Source: a bacterium (GTDB taxonomy: Bacteria; Myxococcota_A; Bradymonadia; UBA7976; UBA1532). From it: DNA of 64,000 nt. The position numbers and the translations under genes were made by a program. This document shows, piece by piece, positions 36,909-45,654 of this stretch; position 1 is the first letter of the stretch, and every line of letters starts with the position of its first letter. Location: assembly GCA_030426085.1 (NCBI GenBank), contig JAUHYW010000013.1, positions 89,818 through 153,817 of the forward strand, in the 5' to 3' direction. The notes under the pieces are model-generated. The model had not been told where the DNA came from, did not search any database, and saw only the letters and a list, made by a program, of their open reading frames with translations.

Positions 36909-38500
36909 CGGGCCGGCCGCCCGGCGGGGTCGGCCCCGTCGTCGAGGTCGAGCAGCCCGTCGAGCGCGCCGGTCCGCATCAGATCGAGCACCTCGGCGAC
37001 GTCCCGGTCGAGCCGCCGGTCGCCGCCCACCGGCTCGATCCGGCTCCGCAGCAGAGTGTGGAGCTGCCGGGCCCGGGGGCCGACCTCGCCGGCCTCGATC
37101 TGCCCCGCGGCCACCTGCCGGGCCCGCAGGTCGAGCGCCTGCGCCGCGCCGATGGTCGTGATCGCCAGCGCCTGCTCGGTCAGCTCGACCACCCGGGCCA
37201 GGTCGCGGGCGGCGATGCTGGCCATGGGCACCTGGTCCTGGTTGTGCAACTCGGTGGAGCGGGTGAACGCCCCGGCGGGCATGGTCAGCTTCATCGCCTC
37301 GGCGGCGAGGGCCGAGGTGGCGATGGTGGCCGCCTTGAAGCCGTTGTGGGTGCAGAAGTCGGGGCCCTCGGCGCCGACGAGGTTGCCCGGCAGGCCGTGG
37401 TTCTCGGTGGGGTTGCACAGCAGGTTGAGCTGGCGGTCGACGAGGCCGGCGACCTGGGCGACGGCCAGCTTGAGGCTGTCGCAGGCGAAGCCGACGTGGC
37501 CCCCGTAGAAGTTGCCCCCGTGCAGCGCGACGCCCCGCTCGACGTCTACGATCGGGTTGTCGCTGACCCCGTTGACCTCGGTCTCGAGCCAGACCCCGGC
37601 GGCCGACAGCGCGTCGACGAGCACCCCGACGATATGCGGCACGCAGCGCAGCGAGTAGCGGTCCTGGAGGTGGCCCGGGCGGGGGTGGGGGGTGCCGATG
37701 TCCTCGGCGATCCAGGCGGCGACGGCCCGCTGGCCGGCGTGGGGCCGGGCGGCGTGCAGCACCGGGTCGAAGTGCTCGGCCCGCCCCCCGACGACCTGGG
37801 CGATGATCGCGGTGACCAGCGCCGAGAGCCGGGCGATGCGCTCGGCCGCCAGCCAGCCCAGGGTCGCGATGGCGGTGGCCACGCTGGTGCCGTTCATCAG
37901 CGAGAGCGCCTCTTTGGGGGCGAATACGATGGGCTCGATGTCCAGCGCGGCGAGCACCTCGGCCGCCGGCACCGGGCCGTCGTCGCCGTGGATCTCGCGG
38001 TCGCCGCACAGCGTCGCGGCGACGTAGCTCATCGGGGTCAGGTCGCCGCTGGCGCCGACCGACCCCTCGGCGGGGATGACCGGCAGCGCCCGGTGCTGCA
38101 AGAGCTCGAGCAGCCGCTCGGCGATGACCGGGCGGATGCCGCTCTTGCCGATGGTCAGCGAGGCCAGCCGCACGGCGAGCACCGCGGCGGTGGTCGTGCG
38201 GTCGAGCGGGGCGCCGGTGCCGACCCCGTGCATGCGCACGAGGTTGCGCGACAGCGTGGCCGAGAGGTCGCCCGGCACCCGGGTGGTCACCGAGGCGCCG
38301 ACGCTGGTGGTGACCCCGTAGGTCTGGGCGTTGTCGGCGACGGCCCGGGCGATGACCGCGGCGCTGGCCGCCATGCGGTCCCGGGCGTCGGGGTCGAGGG
38401 CGACCGGCTGCCGCCCGAGGGCGATGCGCCGGATGTCGCGCAGGGTGAGCCGGTGGGCGCCGAAGCGCAGCGGCGGGGGGGGCGTCTTCGAAGTGCTCAT
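36905..38500 (-). CDS. Aromatic amino-acid ammonia-lyase (HAL/PAL/TAL family)
   Basis: The protein has 531 residues from the ATG at 38500; the frame to 38596 has no family support. The MIO-forming triad is Ala150-Ser151-Gly152 in EGSVGASGDLTPM, and the catalytic Tyr is Tyr61 (TYGVTTSVGA). Later motifs are NGTSVATAI, QDRYSLRCVPH and ENHGLPGNLV. The substrate-selectivity pair after NLVR is Met90-His91. By memory, typical PALs have Phe-Leu, TALs His-Leu and HALs Ser-His at this place, so the substrate is not settled. In this cluster, making cinnamate or coumarate as polyene starter is the best inference. It overlaps the thioesterase start by 4 nt. Confidence 0.9.
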   Translation of the reverse strand: MSTSKTPPPPLRFGAHRLTLRDIRRIALGRQPVALDPDARDRMAASAAVIARAVADNAQTYGVTTSVGASVTTRVPGDLSATLSRNLVRMHGVGTGAPLDRTTTAAVLAVRLASLTIGKSGIRPVIAERLLELLQHRALPVIPAEGSVGASGDLTPMSYVAATLCGDREIHGDDGPVPAAEVLAALDIEPIVFAPKEALSLMNGTSVATAIATLGWLAAERIARLSALVTAIIAQVVGGRAEHFDPVLHAARPHAGQRAVAAWIAEDIGTPHPRPGHLQDRYSLRCVPHIVGVLVDALSAAGVWLETEVNGVSDNPIVDVERGVALHGGNFYGGHVGFACDSLKLAVAQVAGLVDRQLNLLCNPTENHGLPGNLVGAEGPDFCTHNGFKAATIATSALAAEAMKLTMPAGAFTRSTELHNQDQVPMASIAARDLARVVELTEQALAITTIGAAQALDLRARQVAAGQIEAGEVGPRARQLHTLLRSRIEPVGGDRRLDRDVAEVLDLMRTGALDGLLDLDDGADPAGRPAR

Positions 38501-39456
38501 CGGTCGCCATCCTCCCAGAAGTCGAAGAAGTTGAACCAGTTGTCGGGGGCTTGTCGGGCGTAGTGCTCGAGCCGGACCGCGAAGCGCCCGACCCATTCAA
38601 CGAGCGCCTCCTGCCGGCGGCCACGGGGCAGCTCGATCCGCTCGGCGAACGGCTCGCAGTGCAGGTCGTAGCGGTTCGGTTCACGGTACAGGCCGAAGAC
38701 CAGATACACCGGGCAGCGCAGCATCGAGGCCAGCAGCAGCGGGCCGGTCGGGAAGCGGGCCGGCGCGCCCATGAACGGCACGGTGACGCTCTTGTCGTTG
38801 ATGCCGACCCGGTCGCCGAGGATGGCGATCAGCCCGCCTTCTTCGACCCGCTCGCGCACGGTCAGGGCGAAGCCGACCGGGTCCTGCCCGGTGTGGATGA
38901 CCCGCCCGGCCATGTGGGGGTCGATCTTCTCGAGCAGGGCGTTGATCATCCGGGCGTTTTCGAAGTGGCCGACGATGTACAGCGGCAGCCGCTCGTCACG
39001 GGCCCCGGCCCGCATGGCCTCGAAGCTGCCGAGGTGGGCCCCGAGCAGCACCGCGCCCTGGCCGTCGCGCACCAGCTCGTCGAGGTGGTGGTCACCGGTG
39101 CGGGTCACCTCGAACGCGTCGATCGCGCCTTGCAGCAGGTAGATGCGGTCGAGAGCCACCTGGGCGAAGCGGAAGACGTGGGCCCGCACCTCGCGCTTCG
39201 ACGGCGGGCGGCCGTGCACCCGGGTCAGCCAGTCCCGCGAGGCCCGGGCGGCGTCGGCGTCGAAGGTGGCGTAGTACAGGGCGAGCAGGCGCACGAGCTG
39301 GCGGGTCGGCCAGCGCCCGAACAGCTTCGCCAGGCGGAACATGAGCCGCACGCTCCACAGCGCGCCCCGCTCGCGCTGGCTCAGCCAGCCGGCCTCGCGC
39401 TCGGCGGGCGGCTGCTCGGCGGGCGGCTGCTCGGGGGTCGGGGCCGCGACGCTCAT
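38497..39456 (-). CDS. LpxL/HtrB-like lipid acyltransferase
   Basis: The protein has 319 residues. The catalytic HX4E motif is in LLGAHLGSFEAMR, with the second conserved block AILGDRVGINDKSVTVPFMG and GPLLLASMLRCPVYLVFG. The N-terminal 25 residues are Pro/Glu-rich (PPAEQPPAE repeat). Lauroyl acyltransferases of this family move acyl chains from ACP to lipids at the inner membrane. In aryl-polyene clusters such an enzyme is thought to attach the polyene to its lipid anchor. It is linked by 4-nt overlaps to the lyase and the glycosyltransferase. Confidence 0.88.
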   Translation of the reverse strand: MSVAAPTPEQPPAEQPPAEREAGWLSQRERGALWSVRLMFRLAKLFGRWPTRQLVRLLALYYATFDADAARASRDWLTRVHGRPPSKREVRAHVFRFAQVALDRIYLLQGAIDAFEVTRTGDHHLDELVRDGQGAVLLGAHLGSFEAMRAGARDERLPLYIVGHFENARMINALLEKIDPHMAGRVIHTGQDPVGFALTVRERVEEGGLIAILGDRVGINDKSVTVPFMGAPARFPTGPLLLASMLRCPVYLVFGLYREPNRYDLHCEPFAERIELPRGRRQEALVEWVGRFAVRLEHYARQAPDNWFNFFDFWEDGDR

Positions 39457-40214
39457 CGCACGATCCGCAGTTTACGCAGGCACCAGCGCATACTGGCCGC
39501 CGAGCAGATGCGGGCGTGCATCAGCCCCAGGCGCAGGTTGTCGCCGAAGACCTTGAAGTGGGAGACCCCGCCCTCTTCTTCGGCGAGGTAGCGCACGCCC
39601 ACCGGCAGGTTGACCACCGGCACCCCGGCCCGGGCCATGCGCACCGCGATCTCGACGTCGAAGTCCATCCGATCGCCCCGGGCGCCGACGGCCAGGGTGC
39701 GCTCGACCGGGTAGACCCGGAAGCCGACCATGGCGTCGGTGATGGTGCCCTTGCCGGTCTCGAGGTCGACCCAGAAGGTCGTGATGCGGCGGGCGCTGAG
39801 CCGCACCGCGGGCACGGTGGTGTCGTATTCGGGGTAGCCCAGCACCAGCGCGTCGGGGCGCTCGCGGGCGGCCTCGATGAAGGCCGGGGCCCGCTCCAGG
39901 GCGTGCTGGCCGTCGGCGTCGACCTGGAGGGCGTGGGTGAAGCCGCGGGTCTGCGCCTCGGCCAGCCCGGTCTTGACCGCCGCGCCCTTGCCCCCGTTCT
40001 GCGGCCGGTGCACGACCACCACCCCCGCCGGATCGGCCAGCGCGGCGCACGCCGCCCGCCCCTCGGGGCCGCTGGCGTCGTCGACGACGATGACCGCCTC
40101 GACGTGGGGCCGCAGCGCGGCGACGACCGCGCCCACGGTCAGCGGGTTCTCGTAGGTCGGCACGACCGCGCACACCCGGAGCGGCGCGGCGCCCGTCTCG
40201 TCGGCGGCGCTCAC
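39453..40214 (-). CDS. GT2-family glycosyltransferase
   Basis: The protein has 253 residues from a GTG at 40214 that overlaps the upstream stop (GTGA). The N-terminus CAVVPTYENPLTVGAVV, the segment VIVVDDASG and the DxD-type motif VDADGQH define a dolichyl-phosphate-mannose-synthase-like GT-A fold. There are no clear membrane helices. It likely adds a sugar to the lipid carrier of the pigment; acceptor and donor are unknown. Confidence 0.87.
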   Translation of the reverse strand: MSAADETGAAPLRVCAVVPTYENPLTVGAVVAALRPHVEAVIVVDDASGPEGRAACAALADPAGVVVVHRPQNGGKGAAVKTGLAEAQTRGFTHALQVDADGQHALERAPAFIEAARERPDALVLGYPEYDTTVPAVRLSARRITTFWVDLETGKGTITDAMVGFRVYPVERTLAVGARGDRMDFDVEIAVRMARAGVPVVNLPVGVRYLAEEEGGVSHFKVFGDNLRLGLMHARICSAASMRWCLRKLRIVR

Positions 40215-41917
40215 CGCTCGGCCGGGGCGCAGACGAGGCGGCCGCTGGAGCACAGCGCCTCGCGGCAGGTGATGCGGAAGTCGAGCCGCCCCCGGGGGCC
40301 GGGGGTCAGCGTCAGCAGAAGCGGGTCGCCGGGCTCGATCCGGGCGAGGAACTTGAGCCGGTCGACCCGGGTGATGCGCCCGGTGAGCAGGCCCGCCTGC
40401 CGGGCGTAGTCGACCACCAGCGACCGCACCTGCACCGCGCCGGCCAGGATCGGGTGGCCCACGAAGTGACCCTTGAACCAGCCGTAGTCGGTCGGGATCT
40501 CGGTGCGCGCCCGGTGGGCGTCGCCCTCGCGCTCGAGCGGCTGCCAGGTCAGCGTCCACCGCCCGGCGGACCGCCGCTGGGCGTCGAACAGCGCCAGCAC
40601 CCGGTCCCGCTGGAGCTTGCCGTTGTCCTCCCGGGGCAGGGCATCGACCAGCGCGAAGCGGCGGGGCAGCGTCGAGGCCTCGAAGCGGTCGCGCAGCCGG
40701 ACCTTCAGCTCGGCCTCACCCACCGCCCGATCGGCGACCGCGACCGCGGCCCACAGCGCCTGCCCCCGGCCGGAGGGGTCGGGGCGGGCGAGCACCGTGG
40801 CGTCGGTCACCCCGTCGAGGCCGAGCAGCCACGCCTCCATGCCCAGCAGCGAGACCCGCCGGCCGCCGATCTTGACGACGTCGTCGGCCCGGCCGAGGTG
40901 GGTGAAGGTGCCGTCGTCTTCGAAGCGCACCCGGTCCTGGGTCCGCATGGCCCCGTCGGGGCTGCCGTGCGGCGAGCGGACCCACAGGTGCCCGTCCCGG
41001 GCCTCGACCGCGACCCCCGGCAGGGCCCGCCACCGGGCGCCGGCGGCGCGCTGACGCCAGGCGACGCCCCCGGTCTCGGACGAGCCGAGCAGTTCGGTGA
41101 TCGGGACCCCCTGCCGCTCGGCGAAGCGCAGCGCGCTGACCTCGGGCAGCGGCGCGGTCGAGCTGAAGACCCGCTTCAGGCCGCCGAGGCGCCCCGGCTC
41201 CAGCTCGGCGAGCGCCCGGACGTGGGCCGGCACGGTCACCAGGACGTCGGCCCGCTCGGCCCGGGTCGCGACGGCCTCGGCGTGCAGCGGGGTGTCCCGG
41301 TTGAAGCGCCCGCCGGCCACCAGGGGCAGCAGCACCGAGAACAGCAGCCCGTAGATGTGGCCCGGGGGCACCGTGGCCAGCACCGCCGCCCCGGGGGCGA
41401 CGCCGAAGGTGTCGGCCAGCAGCAGCGCCTCGCCGAGCAGGTGGTGGGCCGCCTTGTCCCACGCCTGCATCGCGCCGGTGGAGCCCGAGGTGTAGACCGT
41501 CGCCCGCACCGCCTCGTCGGCGATCGGCCCGATCGGAGGCGCGTCGGGGTGGGCCTCGATCGCGGCGGCCACCCCCAGGCCGGTGCCCACCCGGGCGTCG
41601 TGCAGCAGCAGCGGCTTCTCCCCGGCGGCCTCGAGGCCGGCGATGACCCCGGTGACGGTCTCCCGGCGCACGTTGGGCGGCAGCGCGACCCGGTAGCCGG
41701 CGGACCACGCCCCGAGCAGCGCCACGGTGAAGAGGTAGCGGTCGCCGGTGAACATCAGCACCGCCGTCGAGCCGGGCTCGGTGGGCGGCAGCGCGGCGGC
41801 GAGGGCCCCGGCGTCCCGGGTCAGGGCGGCGACGGTGCGCGGCGCCTCGCCGAAGGTGACCGGGTCGTCTGAGGCGTGGCGGGCGAGCAGCCGGGCGGGG
41901 GGGGCGGCGGTCGGCAT
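40211..41917 (-). CDS. Fusion: AMP-dependent acyl ligase plus FabZ/ApeI-like dehydratase
   Basis: The protein has 568 residues. Residues 1 to about 455 are an ANL-superfamily ligase: the P-loop region YTSGSTGAMQAW, the motif ELLGSSETGG, GRADDVVKIGGRRVS and the C-terminal catalytic lysine in DNGKLQRDRV. Residues about 465-568 are a hotdog domain with GHFVGHPILAGAVQVRSL, which is the FabA/FabZ-type active-site sequence HFxGHPxxPG in slightly altered form. The ligase would activate the cinnamate/coumarate starter and load it on the ACP; the second domain would dehydrate 3-hydroxyacyl-ACP. Separate genes do these jobs in enterobacterial aryl-polyene clusters. Confidence 0.88.
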   Translation of the reverse strand: MPTAAPPARLLARHASDDPVTFGEAPRTVAALTRDAGALAAALPPTEPGSTAVLMFTGDRYLFTVALLGAWSAGYRVALPPNVRRETVTGVIAGLEAAGEKPLLLHDARVGTGLGVAAAIEAHPDAPPIGPIADEAVRATVYTSGSTGAMQAWDKAAHHLLGEALLLADTFGVAPGAAVLATVPPGHIYGLLFSVLLPLVAGGRFNRDTPLHAEAVATRAERADVLVTVPAHVRALAELEPGRLGGLKRVFSSTAPLPEVSALRFAERQGVPITELLGSSETGGVAWRQRAAGARWRALPGVAVEARDGHLWVRSPHGSPDGAMRTQDRVRFEDDGTFTHLGRADDVVKIGGRRVSLLGMEAWLLGLDGVTDATVLARPDPSGRGQALWAAVAVADRAVGEAELKVRLRDRFEASTLPRRFALVDALPREDNGKLQRDRVLALFDAQRRSAGRWTLTWQPLEREGDAHRARTEIPTDYGWFKGHFVGHPILAGAVQVRSLVVDYARQAGLLTGRITRVDRLKFLARIEPGDPLLLTLTPGPRGRLDFRITCREALCSSGRLVCAPAER

Positions 41918-41924
41918 GGCGGGC

Positions 41925-42641
41925 TCAGGGCTCCGAGATCGGGCGGCGATCGACCGCCCCCGGCGGGGGGCGGGGCTCGTCGGATGGGCGGGGGGTCAGG
42001 ACGCGGGCCAGCAGGCGATCGGGCAGCCCGTCGCCCGGGCGGCGGAAGCGGCGCTTGCGCTCGATCCACTCCACGGCGAACAGCAGCCCCATCAGGATGT
42101 AGGCCACCAGCCCGTTGTAGACCGTCCACCACCAGATCGCGTCGAGGGCGACCAGGGCCGCGTCGAGCGCGATGTTGACGACGAAGAAGCCGCACCAGAC
42201 CCGGGTCCACAGCCGGCACCAGGCGACCTCGGCCGGGCTCAGGTCGTCGTGCTGCAAGCGGGCGAAGCGCTCGATCATCGGGCGCGCGGTCCACAGCGTG
42301 GGGGCGAAGGTCGCCAGCAGCAGGCCGTGGATGGCGATGGGCACGATCAGGACCGCCCCGGCCCGGTTCAGCGCCGCGGCGAGCCCGATGAGGGCCGCGG
42401 TCAGCACCGGGATGAGCGCCAGGGTGCTCACGTCGCCGAGCTTCGGGCGCCCGCCGCGCCACAGGCGGCGGACGACCACCGGCGCGAGCAGGGCGAGCAG
42501 CACCAGCGAGGCGCCGCGCAGGTTCCAGCGGGTGAGGCCCAGGTAGACCGCCATGGGGTACGCCACCATCGACCCGGCCGCCACGATCGAGAGGACCGTC
42601 CACAGGCGCCCGCCGCCCGAACTGGCGCCGGGAGCGGTCAC
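41925..42641 (-). CDS. COG4648-like membrane protein of aryl-polyene clusters
   Basis: The protein has 238 residues from a GTG at 42641 overlapping the ACP stop (GTGA). It has about six hydrophobic segments (VAYPMAVYLGL, LVLLALLAPVV, ALIPVLTAALIGLAAALN, IPIAIHGLLLATFAPTLWT, GFFVVNIALDAALVALD, LVAYILMGLLFAVEWIERKRR in short pieces). No catalytic motif is seen. A membrane protein of this kind lies between ACP and ligase genes in aryl-polyene clusters, with unknown role. Confidence 0.75.
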   Translation of the reverse strand: MTAPGASSGGGRLWTVLSIVAAGSMVAYPMAVYLGLTRWNLRGASLVLLALLAPVVVRRLWRGGRPKLGDVSTLALIPVLTAALIGLAAALNRAGAVLIVPIAIHGLLLATFAPTLWTARPMIERFARLQHDDLSPAEVAWCRLWTRVWCGFFVVNIALDAALVALDAIWWWTVYNGLVAYILMGLLFAVEWIERKRRFRRPGDGLPDRLLARVLTPRPSDEPRPPPGAVDRRPISEP

Positions 42642-42916
42642 GCCGAGGCTCGCCCCGCCGCCTGCTCTTCGCGGATGAACCGGGCGAGGCTGTCCACCGA
42701 GTAGAAGATCTCCCGGTTGCGCTTGTCCTCGGCCGAGGTCTTGACCCCGAACTCCTTGCTCAGCGCGATGGCCAGCTCGAGGGCGTCGATGGAGTCGAGC
42801 CCGAGACCCTCGACGAACAGCGGCTCGTCGTTCTTGATCTCGGAGGGCTCGATGTCCTCCAGCATCAGCGCTTCGACGATGACTTCCTTGATGCGGTGTT
42901 CCAACGTATCCGACAC
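42638..42916 (-). CDS. Acyl carrier protein
   Basis: The protein has 92 residues from a GTG at 42916. It is acidic and helical, with the phosphopantetheine attachment Ser in the motif EGLGLDSIDALELAI. It starts 12 nt after the PlsC-like stop. It is the only ACP seen in the cluster and would carry both starter and growing polyene. No phosphopantetheinyl transferase gene is in the window. Confidence 0.93.
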   Translation of the reverse strand: MSDTLEHRIKEVIVEALMLEDIEPSEIKNDEPLFVEGLGLDSIDALELAIALSKEFGVKTSAEDKRNREIFYSVDSLARFIREEQAAGRASA

Positions 42917-42927
42917 GGGTGGACCTG

Positions 42928-43710
42928 CTATCTGCGATGGGGTTCCGCCGCATGGGCGGAGGTCAGGCGGTCATATATCGTATCGCGCAGGCGTCTGCTA
43001 GACCCTTCGTGGTCCGCCGGCCGGGCCGCCGGCAGCGCCCGCAGGCTCAGCCGGGGCACCGCCCGGGGCGGACGCCATGGTCGCCATCCCTTGTTCAGCC
43101 ACAGCGGCTCGCAGCGGATGAGGATCGGGACCACCGGCACCCCCGCCCGGCACGCCGCTTCGAAGGCGATGCGCCCGAAGCGGTGCAGGCCCTCGCCCAC
43201 CGAGCGGGTGCCTTCGGGGAAGATGACGACCCGCTCCCCCCGCTCGAGGCGCTCGACGATGGCGTCCACCGAGCGCTCGGCCCCGAGGAAGTCGGTGCGG
43301 GTGTCCTCGATGTAGCCCGCCTGGCGGAACACCGGCCCGAGGTACCACCGGCGGAACATCGCCGCCTTGACCACCGCGGTCACCTGGGGGTGCAGCGCCA
43401 GGATGGCCGAGGTGTCGGCGAAGGTCGGGTGATTGGCCACGATCACGCAGCCCCCCTCGGCGGGCAGCGCCGCGGCGGCGTCGCCGGGGTCGAAGCCGAG
43501 CAGCCCGAGGCGGTCGAGGTAGGCGTGCATGAAGCGGAACGCCCGGTGGAACACCCGCTGGGTGGCCACGATGCGCGCCGGCTCGGGGCGCCGGGCGAGG
43601 ATCACGCGCGACACCACGAAGAGGGTGAAGCCGAACGGGATCAGCAGGGCGGCCAGGGTCAGGGTCAGCCCGATCAACATGACCCGGATCAGGTTGCGAA
43701 GGGCGCTCAT
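42928..43710 (-). CDS. PlsC-like 1-acylglycerol-3-phosphate acyltransferase
   Basis: The protein has 260 residues. An N-terminal membrane segment (LTLTLAALLIPFGFTLFVV) is followed by the HX4D motif NHPTFAD and FPEGTRS. Such enzymes acylate lysophospholipid-type acceptors at the inner membrane. As first gene of the leftward chain, it is inferred to build or acylate the lipid anchor of the pigment. Confidence 0.88.
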   Translation of the reverse strand: MSALRNLIRVMLIGLTLTLAALLIPFGFTLFVVSRVILARRPEPARIVATQRVFHRAFRFMHAYLDRLGLLGFDPGDAAAALPAEGGCVIVANHPTFADTSAILALHPQVTAVVKAAMFRRWYLGPVFRQAGYIEDTRTDFLGAERSVDAIVERLERGERVVIFPEGTRSVGEGLHRFGRIAFEAACRAGVPVVPILIRCEPLWLNKGWRPWRPPRAVPRLSLRALPAARPADHEGSSRRLRDTIYDRLTSAHAAEPHRR

Positions 43711-43718
43711 CGCCCCCT

Positions 43719-43746
43719 ACTATACGGGCCCGCTCAGGGCGAACAA
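43719..43746 (-). promoter_or_regulatory. Candidate promoter of the leftward pigment operon
   Basis: On the minus strand there is TTGTTC, a 16-base spacer and TATAGT, close to a sigma-70 consensus. The site lies in the 41-bp gap between the two divergent pigment transcripts. The -10 box is only 8 nt before the PlsC-like ATG, so the transcript would be nearly leaderless; that makes the call tentative. Confidence 0.35.
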
Positions 43747-43751
43747 ACTCG

Positions 43752-45644
43752 ATGCGTGCCCTGAACGTGTCCACCGTGGAGCGAGCCGTGTCGCCACCTG
43801 CACCCCATGTCGACGTCCTCATCGCCGGAGGAGGCCTCGCCGGCCTGACCCTGGCGTTGCAGCTCAAGCGGGATCTGCCCGATTTGAGCGTCACCGTGGT
43901 CGAGAAGACCGCCCGCCCGCTGCCCGAGGGCTGCCACAAAGTGGGCGAGTCATCAGTCGAGCTGGGCTCACGGTACCTCGAGTCACTGGGGCTGAAGGAT
44001 TATCTGGTCGAGAAGCACCTCTTCAAGCACGGCCTGCGGTTCTGGCCCGGCGGGGGCGACCTGCCGCTCGAGCAGCGCACCGAGATGGGGCCCTACGTCG
44101 AGCCGATCGTGCCCAGCTATCAGATCGATCGCGGCGTGTTCGAGAGCGACCTGCGGGCGATGGTCGAGGAGAAGGGCGTCGATCTGCGGGAGGGCTGCAA
44201 GGTCGGCGGGGTCGAGCTGGGCGCCGACGGCGACGTCCACCGGGCGGTCGTCAGCGGGCCCGAGGGCGAGGCGCCGATCGAGGCCCGGTGGTTCGTCGAC
44301 GCGACCGGGCGCAACGCGCTGCTGCGGCGCAAGCTGCGGCTCACCCGGGGCACCCGCCACGCGGCCAACGCCGGCTGGTTCCGGGTGAAGGGCCGGCTGG
44401 CCCCGGCCGATCTGGTGCCCCCGCCGGACAAGGCCGCCGACCCCGAGGCGGCGCACGCGTGGCACGCCGCCGAGTTCAGCGCCGACCGCTGGCGCTCGAC
44501 CAACCACCTCATGGGCCCCGGCTACTGGGTCTGGCTCATCCCGCTGTCGTCGGGCATGACCAGCGTCGGGGTGGTGGTGCACGACGCGCTGCACCCGTTC
44601 GACACCGTGCGCTCGCTCGATCGCACGCTGGACTTCATCCGGCGCCACGAGCCGGTGCTGGCGGCGAAGCTGGCCGAGTACCGGCCGCTCGACTTCCTCA
44701 CCCTCAAGGGCTACAGCCACGGCGTCGGCCGGGCGTGGTCCACCGACCGGTGGGCGATGGTGGGCGAGGCGGGGGCCTTCGTGGATCCGCTCTACAGTCC
44801 GGGCACCGACTTCATCGCCTTCGCCAACGAGTTCACCGGGCAGTGCATCAAGGCCGACGTCGAGGGCGGCGACCTCGAGGGGCGGGTGCGCGACCTCAAC
44901 GTGCAGTACCGGGCCCTGCTCAACAGCGCGCTGGACCTCTTCCGCGACGCGGCGCCGGTCTACGGCCACCCGTCGGCCCTCATCAGCAAGCTCTACTGGG
45001 ACAACTTCACCTACTGGAGCTTCCCCTGTCAGTACTACATGCAGGGCATCTTCCGGCTGGGCAGTGAGGCCCACGCCGAGTTCGCCGAGGTCGGCGCCCG
45101 CTTCGCGACGCTGACCGGCTACGTGCAGCCGCTGCTCAAGGCGTGGGCCGAGACCGCGCCCGAGCGCCCCACCGGCGGGTTCCGGGCGCTGCCGACGTTC
45201 CCCTCGGTGCTGGTCGACACCCACTGCGCGCTTCAGCGGGAGATGTCGCCCGAGGAGACCCGGCGGTTCATGTTCGACCGGCTGGCCGAGGCCGAGGCGA
45301 TCACCGCCGAGATGCTGGTCCGCATCCTGTTCACCGTCGGGGACGAGGCCGCGGCGCGCATCGTCGACGCGCTGAAGGTGCAGCGGTGGTCGCTGCCGGT
45401 GCCCCGGGCCCGGCTGGCGGCCGAGTCGAAGGGCGGCCTCGCCCGACGGCGGCTGCTGGGGCGGCTGGCCCGGGACGTCGAGCGCACCTGCGGGCGGCTG
45501 CCGGCGAACACCTCGCCCGAGGTGATCACCGCGCTGCTCGAGCCGCTCCTGATCGACGGGCGGGGCGACGTGGACGTGCCCCCGGCCCTGGCCCCCGAGG
45601 CGATGCAGGCCCTCGGGTCGCGCCTGCGGGCGGCGGTCGTCTGA
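43752..45644 (+). CDS. FAD-dependent halogenase-family oxidoreductase
   Basis: The protein has 630 residues from the ATG at 43752; a GTG at 43788 is an alternative start. The FAD motif is LIAGGGLAGLTLAL, then KVGESSVE, then VDATGRNALLRR and WAMVGEAGAFVDPLYSPGTD. The halogenase signature WxWxIP is present as Trp259-Val-Trp261-Leu-Ile-Pro264, and FKHGLRF (Lys92) lies where flavin halogenases carry the catalytic lysine. It is therefore a candidate for chlorinating or brominating the aryl head group. The last 200 residues are helical and longer than in tryptophan halogenases. An O-methyltransferase follows by 10 bp. Confidence 0.85.
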   Translation: MRALNVSTVERAVSPPAPHVDVLIAGGGLAGLTLALQLKRDLPDLSVTVVEKTARPLPEGCHKVGESSVELGSRYLESLGLKDYLVEKHLFKHGLRFWPGGGDLPLEQRTEMGPYVEPIVPSYQIDRGVFESDLRAMVEEKGVDLREGCKVGGVELGADGDVHRAVVSGPEGEAPIEARWFVDATGRNALLRRKLRLTRGTRHAANAGWFRVKGRLAPADLVPPPDKAADPEAAHAWHAAEFSADRWRSTNHLMGPGYWVWLIPLSSGMTSVGVVVHDALHPFDTVRSLDRTLDFIRRHEPVLAAKLAEYRPLDFLTLKGYSHGVGRAWSTDRWAMVGEAGAFVDPLYSPGTDFIAFANEFTGQCIKADVEGGDLEGRVRDLNVQYRALLNSALDLFRDAAPVYGHPSALISKLYWDNFTYWSFPCQYYMQGIFRLGSEAHAEFAEVGARFATLTGYVQPLLKAWAETAPERPTGGFRALPTFPSVLVDTHCALQREMSPEETRRFMFDRLAEAEAITAEMLVRILFTVGDEAAARIVDALKVQRWSLPVPRARLAAESKGGLARRRLLGRLARDVERTCGRLPANTSPEVITALLEPLLIDGRGDVDVPPALAPEAMQALGSRLRAAVV

Positions 45645-45654
45645 CCCCGACCCG

